Shown here piece after piece: positions 62,347-64,000 of a stretch of DNA of 64,000 bases. The stretch's first letter is position 1, and the number at the start of each line of letters is the position of its first letter. The position numbers and the translations under genes were made by a program. This DNA is from Lachnospiraceae bacterium (lineage in GTDB: Bacteria > Bacillota > Clostridia > Lachnospirales > Lachnospiraceae). Where the stretch lies: assembly GCA_022792835.1 (NCBI GenBank), contig JAAWBT010000089.1, forward strand, positions 80,831 to 144,830, given 5' to 3'. The notes beneath the pieces were generated by a model. The model did no database searches, had not been told where the DNA came from, and was given only the letters and a program-made list of their open reading frames with translations.

Positions 62347-63342
62347 ATGAGCCGGAATACGGACAGAAAAATGCCGCCGCAGTTTGACCGCCAGGACAGT
62401 GTTGCCAGACTGCGGGAGAGGAAACGCAAGAAGAAGAGACGGAGGAGAAATCAGAAAATTTTTCTTCTTGTTTTTATGATGGCCCTTTGCAGCGTTTCTT
62501 TCTGGCTGGGGAGGATCACGGCTCCAAAGGCAAAGCTGGGAGAGAAAGGCGGAGGGAGCCAGGTGGCCGGTTCCGGCGGGATCAAGACTCTTGGCAGCAT
62601 GAAAAATACAGATGAGACAGTGTCTTCTTCCGAGACAGAAGGAATGACGGCGGAGGAGATGATCAGTTATGTGAAGAGTCATCCGGGAGAGTATCCGGAA
62701 TTTTTGCAAAGCTTTTTGGAGAGTACGCCAGAGGCGGCAGAGTTCGTATTTCATTATCCGGAGTATAAAGACAAAGCTTCTGCAGCCATCGACATTTCAG
62801 ACGAGTGTGAGGAAGGAGAAATCCCGCTTTTCATCCAGTGGGACAAACGGTGGGGCTATGAGATTTATGGGGATGACCTGATGGCGCTGAGCGGCTGCGG
62901 TCCCACCTGCCTCTCTATGGTCTATGCGGGCCTGACTGGCGATACCTCCATGAATCCAAAAGCCATGGCAGAATTTTCCTCAGAAAATGGATATTATTTG
63001 GAAGACGTGGGCACCAGCTGGGAACTGATGAGTTCCGGTGCTGAAAAACTGGGCCTTTCCTGGAGCAATCCGGCCCTTTCTAAGAACCAGCTGTTTGCGG
63101 AGCTGGATGCAGGCCATCCTCTGATCTGCAGCATGCAGCCAGGAGACTTCACCACCACAGGACATTTTATTGTCATCTACGGTCGAAAAGGAGATAATCT
63201 TCTGGTCCACGATCCCAACAGCCCGATGCGTAGCATTAAGCAGTGGCCTTACAGCCAGGTGGAGAGGCAGATCAAAAATGTCTGGGCTTATTCTAAAGGC
63301 GGTGTAAAGGATATCTGGCAGAGTATTTCGAAGACTCAGTAA
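62347..63342 (+). CDS. Membrane-anchored C39-like cysteine peptidase
   Basis: The 331-residue protein has a very basic N-terminal tail (RERKRKKKRRRRNQK), one membrane helix (about 38-55), a Ser/Gly-rich linker and a papain-like Peptidase_C39_2 domain from about residue 150. The likely triad is Cys184 (LSGCGPTCLSMV), His273 (GHFIVIYG) and Asp289 (VHDPNSP). It should act outside the membrane on peptides or cell-wall proteins; no peptidoglycan-binding domain is attached. The 150-base gap before it contains an A/T-rich stretch and a possible TGATACAAT extended -10 (62279-62287). Confidence 0.82.
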   Translation: MSRNTDRKMPPQFDRQDSVARLRERKRKKKRRRRNQKIFLLVFMMALCSVSFWLGRITAPKAKLGEKGGGSQVAGSGGIKTLGSMKNTDETVSSSETEGMTAEEMISYVKSHPGEYPEFLQSFLESTPEAAEFVFHYPEYKDKASAAIDISDECEEGEIPLFIQWDKRWGYEIYGDDLMALSGCGPTCLSMVYAGLTGDTSMNPKAMAEFSSENGYYLEDVGTSWELMSSGAEKLGLSWSNPALSKNQLFAELDAGHPLICSMQPGDFTTTGHFIVIYGRKGDNLLVHDPNSPMRSIKQWPYSQVERQIKNVWAYSKGGVKDIWQSISKTQ

Positions 63343-63347
63343 TGTTT

Positions 63348-63380
63348 GGAGCCAAGCAGATTTGTCTGCCTGGCTCTTTT
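63348..63380 (+). terminator. Terminator after the C39-like peptidase gene
   Basis: GGAGCC-AA-GCAGA pairs with TCTGCC-T-GGCTC (63348-63375) and five or more T residues follow. Confidence 0.85.
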
Positions 63381-63435
63381 TCTCTCTAAAAAACTTCATT
63401 CCCCATATGGCAAAAAGCTTTTCGAGGGACCGGAT

Positions 63436-63561
63436 ATGAAGCGGACGCAAGGTATTACGGAGCAACTAAAGGCGGAAAATGCCTTAGAATGGACAGGGAG
63501 AATGAATAGCATACGGGCGTGTGCGAGGGAAATTGTGGAGAAAGAAATGATTTACATATAA
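63436..63561 (+). pseudogene. Remnant of a TnpV transposon-encoded protein
   Basis: The 41 residues MKRTQGITEQLKAENALEW, then RMNSIRACAREIVEKEMIYI, match by memory the C-terminal ~38 residues of TnpV, a small protein carried by many Firmicutes transposons and integrative elements. The N-terminal two thirds is missing and no ribosome site precedes ATG 63436. The region 63383-63713 holds nothing else that I can recognise apart from this scar and the next promoter. Confidence 0.65.
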
Positions 63562-63653
63562 ACAAGACAGCGTGGCGGCAGAGTGTAACAACTCTGTCGC
63601 TTATCTTATCGGACAAATGATATTCGCTCAGTCGAAAATTCATATATGCATAT

Positions 63654-63682
63654 TTGGTATTGTTCGTTCAAACGGATATAAT
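63654..63682 (+). promoter_or_regulatory. Promoter of the small HTH gene
   Basis: TTGGTA (63654-63659), 17 bases, TATAAT (63677-63682). The -10 is perfect. Confidence 0.7.
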
Positions 63683-63713
63683 AGACACAGCACAATTTAG
63701 TGGGAGGTCAGAA

Positions 63714-63902
63714 ATGTTTGAATATATGACGGCACAGGAAACCGCAGAACTTTGGGGAATATCGGTACGGCGTGTGCAAAGGTTATGTAAAGAAAATCGT
63801 ATTGAGGGAATATTAAATGTAAATCGGGTATGGCTTATTCCAAAGGATACTCAAAAACCTGTGGACGCACGAAGAAAAGAAAACAAAAAAGGTTCACTGT
63901 AA
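63714..63902 (+). CDS. Small helix-turn-helix (excisionase-like) DNA-binding protein
   Basis: The 62-residue protein has a MerR/excisionase-type helix-turn-helix (TAQETAELWGISVRRVQRLC) followed by the wing IEGILNVNRVWLIPKD. Such HTH_17 proteins are frequent on clostridial mobile elements and next to two-component genes. TGGGAGG precedes ATG 63714; a longer frame from 63654 runs across the promoter and is not used. Base composition is AT-rich, unlike the core genes. Confidence 0.75.
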   Translation: MFEYMTAQETAELWGISVRRVQRLCKENRIEGILNVNRVWLIPKDTQKPVDARRKENKKGSL

Positions 63903-63921
63903 TATTTTACGGACATTTGCC

Positions 63922-63930
63922 TGATATACT
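63922..63930 (+). promoter_or_regulatory. Extended -10 element before the response-regulator gene
   Basis: TGATATACT (63922-63930) is an extended -10 box about 30 bases before the start codon. No convincing -35 is seen. Confidence 0.45.
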
Positions 63931-63958
63931 ACTTGTAAAAAGTAAAGGAAGTGGGGAT

Positions 63959-64000
63959 ATGAAACACATTTTAGTTGTTGAGGACGATAGCTTTTTGAAT
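63959..64000 (+). CDS. Response regulator, N-terminal fragment at window edge
   Basis: ATG 63959, preceded by AAAGGAAGTGGGG, opens MKHILVVEDDSFLN, the typical first strand and acidic pocket of a receiver domain. The rest lies beyond the window, so the output domain is unknown. With the HTH protein it may belong to a transposon-borne two-component unit. Confidence 0.75.
   Translation, partial: MKHILVVEDDSFLN

Overview
The window looks like a chromosome segment of a Clostridia, most likely Lachnospiraceae (Enterocloster/Lachnoclostridium-like) anaerobe. The reasons are the Firmicutes order ylxM-ffh-rpsP-khpA-rimM-trmD-rplS-lepB-rbgA-lepB-rnhB-yraN, an AddAB nuclease, strong AGGAGG-type ribosome sites, ferredoxin-based 2-oxoacid metabolism, many TRAP/Liv transporters, and a G+C of about 50-55% in lines counted by eye. 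No rRNA, tRNA or CRISPR array was seen.

Layout. 1-4.4 kb: the start of a PAS signalling protein (minus strand), a hybrid histidine kinase and a YihS-like sugar isomerase. 4.4-20.8 kb: a large catabolic block. An operon encodes a four-part 2-oxoacid:ferredoxin oxidoreductase, a SucCD-type acyl-CoA synthetase, an Asp/Glu-type racemase, an aminotransferase and an N-acyl-D-amino-acid deacylase. It is followed by a Liv-type ABC importer operon with an embedded nitrilase-family hydrolase, an FCD-type GntR regulator and an M29-like aminopeptidase. Together these could import an N-acylated (possibly D-) amino acid, deacylate, racemise and transaminate it, then oxidise the 2-oxoacid to acyl-CoA and recover ATP. 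20.8-29.5 kb: a second, analogous block with an AroM-like protein, a TRAP importer, an EamA permease, a paralogous FCD regulator, a second D-aminoacylase-type amidohydrolase and an allantoinase/hydantoinase-like enzyme. Shared palindromes (TTGTCGACAA, ATTGTATACAAT, TATACAATCTrCA) near the promoters of the first block suggest common control.

29.6-39.6 kb: a YitT protein, two hemerythrin fusion proteins (one with a receiver domain), DhaKL, carB, rlmH and a pentapeptide-repeat protein. 39.7-48.1 kb: housekeeping genes for protein targeting, ribosome maturation and RNA processing. 48.1-51.15 kb: an AT-rich island (28% G+C in a counted line) holding a TPR-histidine kinase, a stand-alone receiver and a PIN-domain protein. 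This resembles the Detocs defensive two-component design but has a separate PIN protein in the effector position; it is the best candidate for an undescribed system. 51.2-63.4 kb: trpS, a FAH-family enzyme, an acetyltransferase, an FMN-binding-like membrane protein, a small alarmone synthetase, addB, addA and a membrane-anchored C39-like peptidase. 63.4-64 kb: a TnpV remnant, a small HTH protein and the start of a response regulator, suggesting a mobile-element edge.
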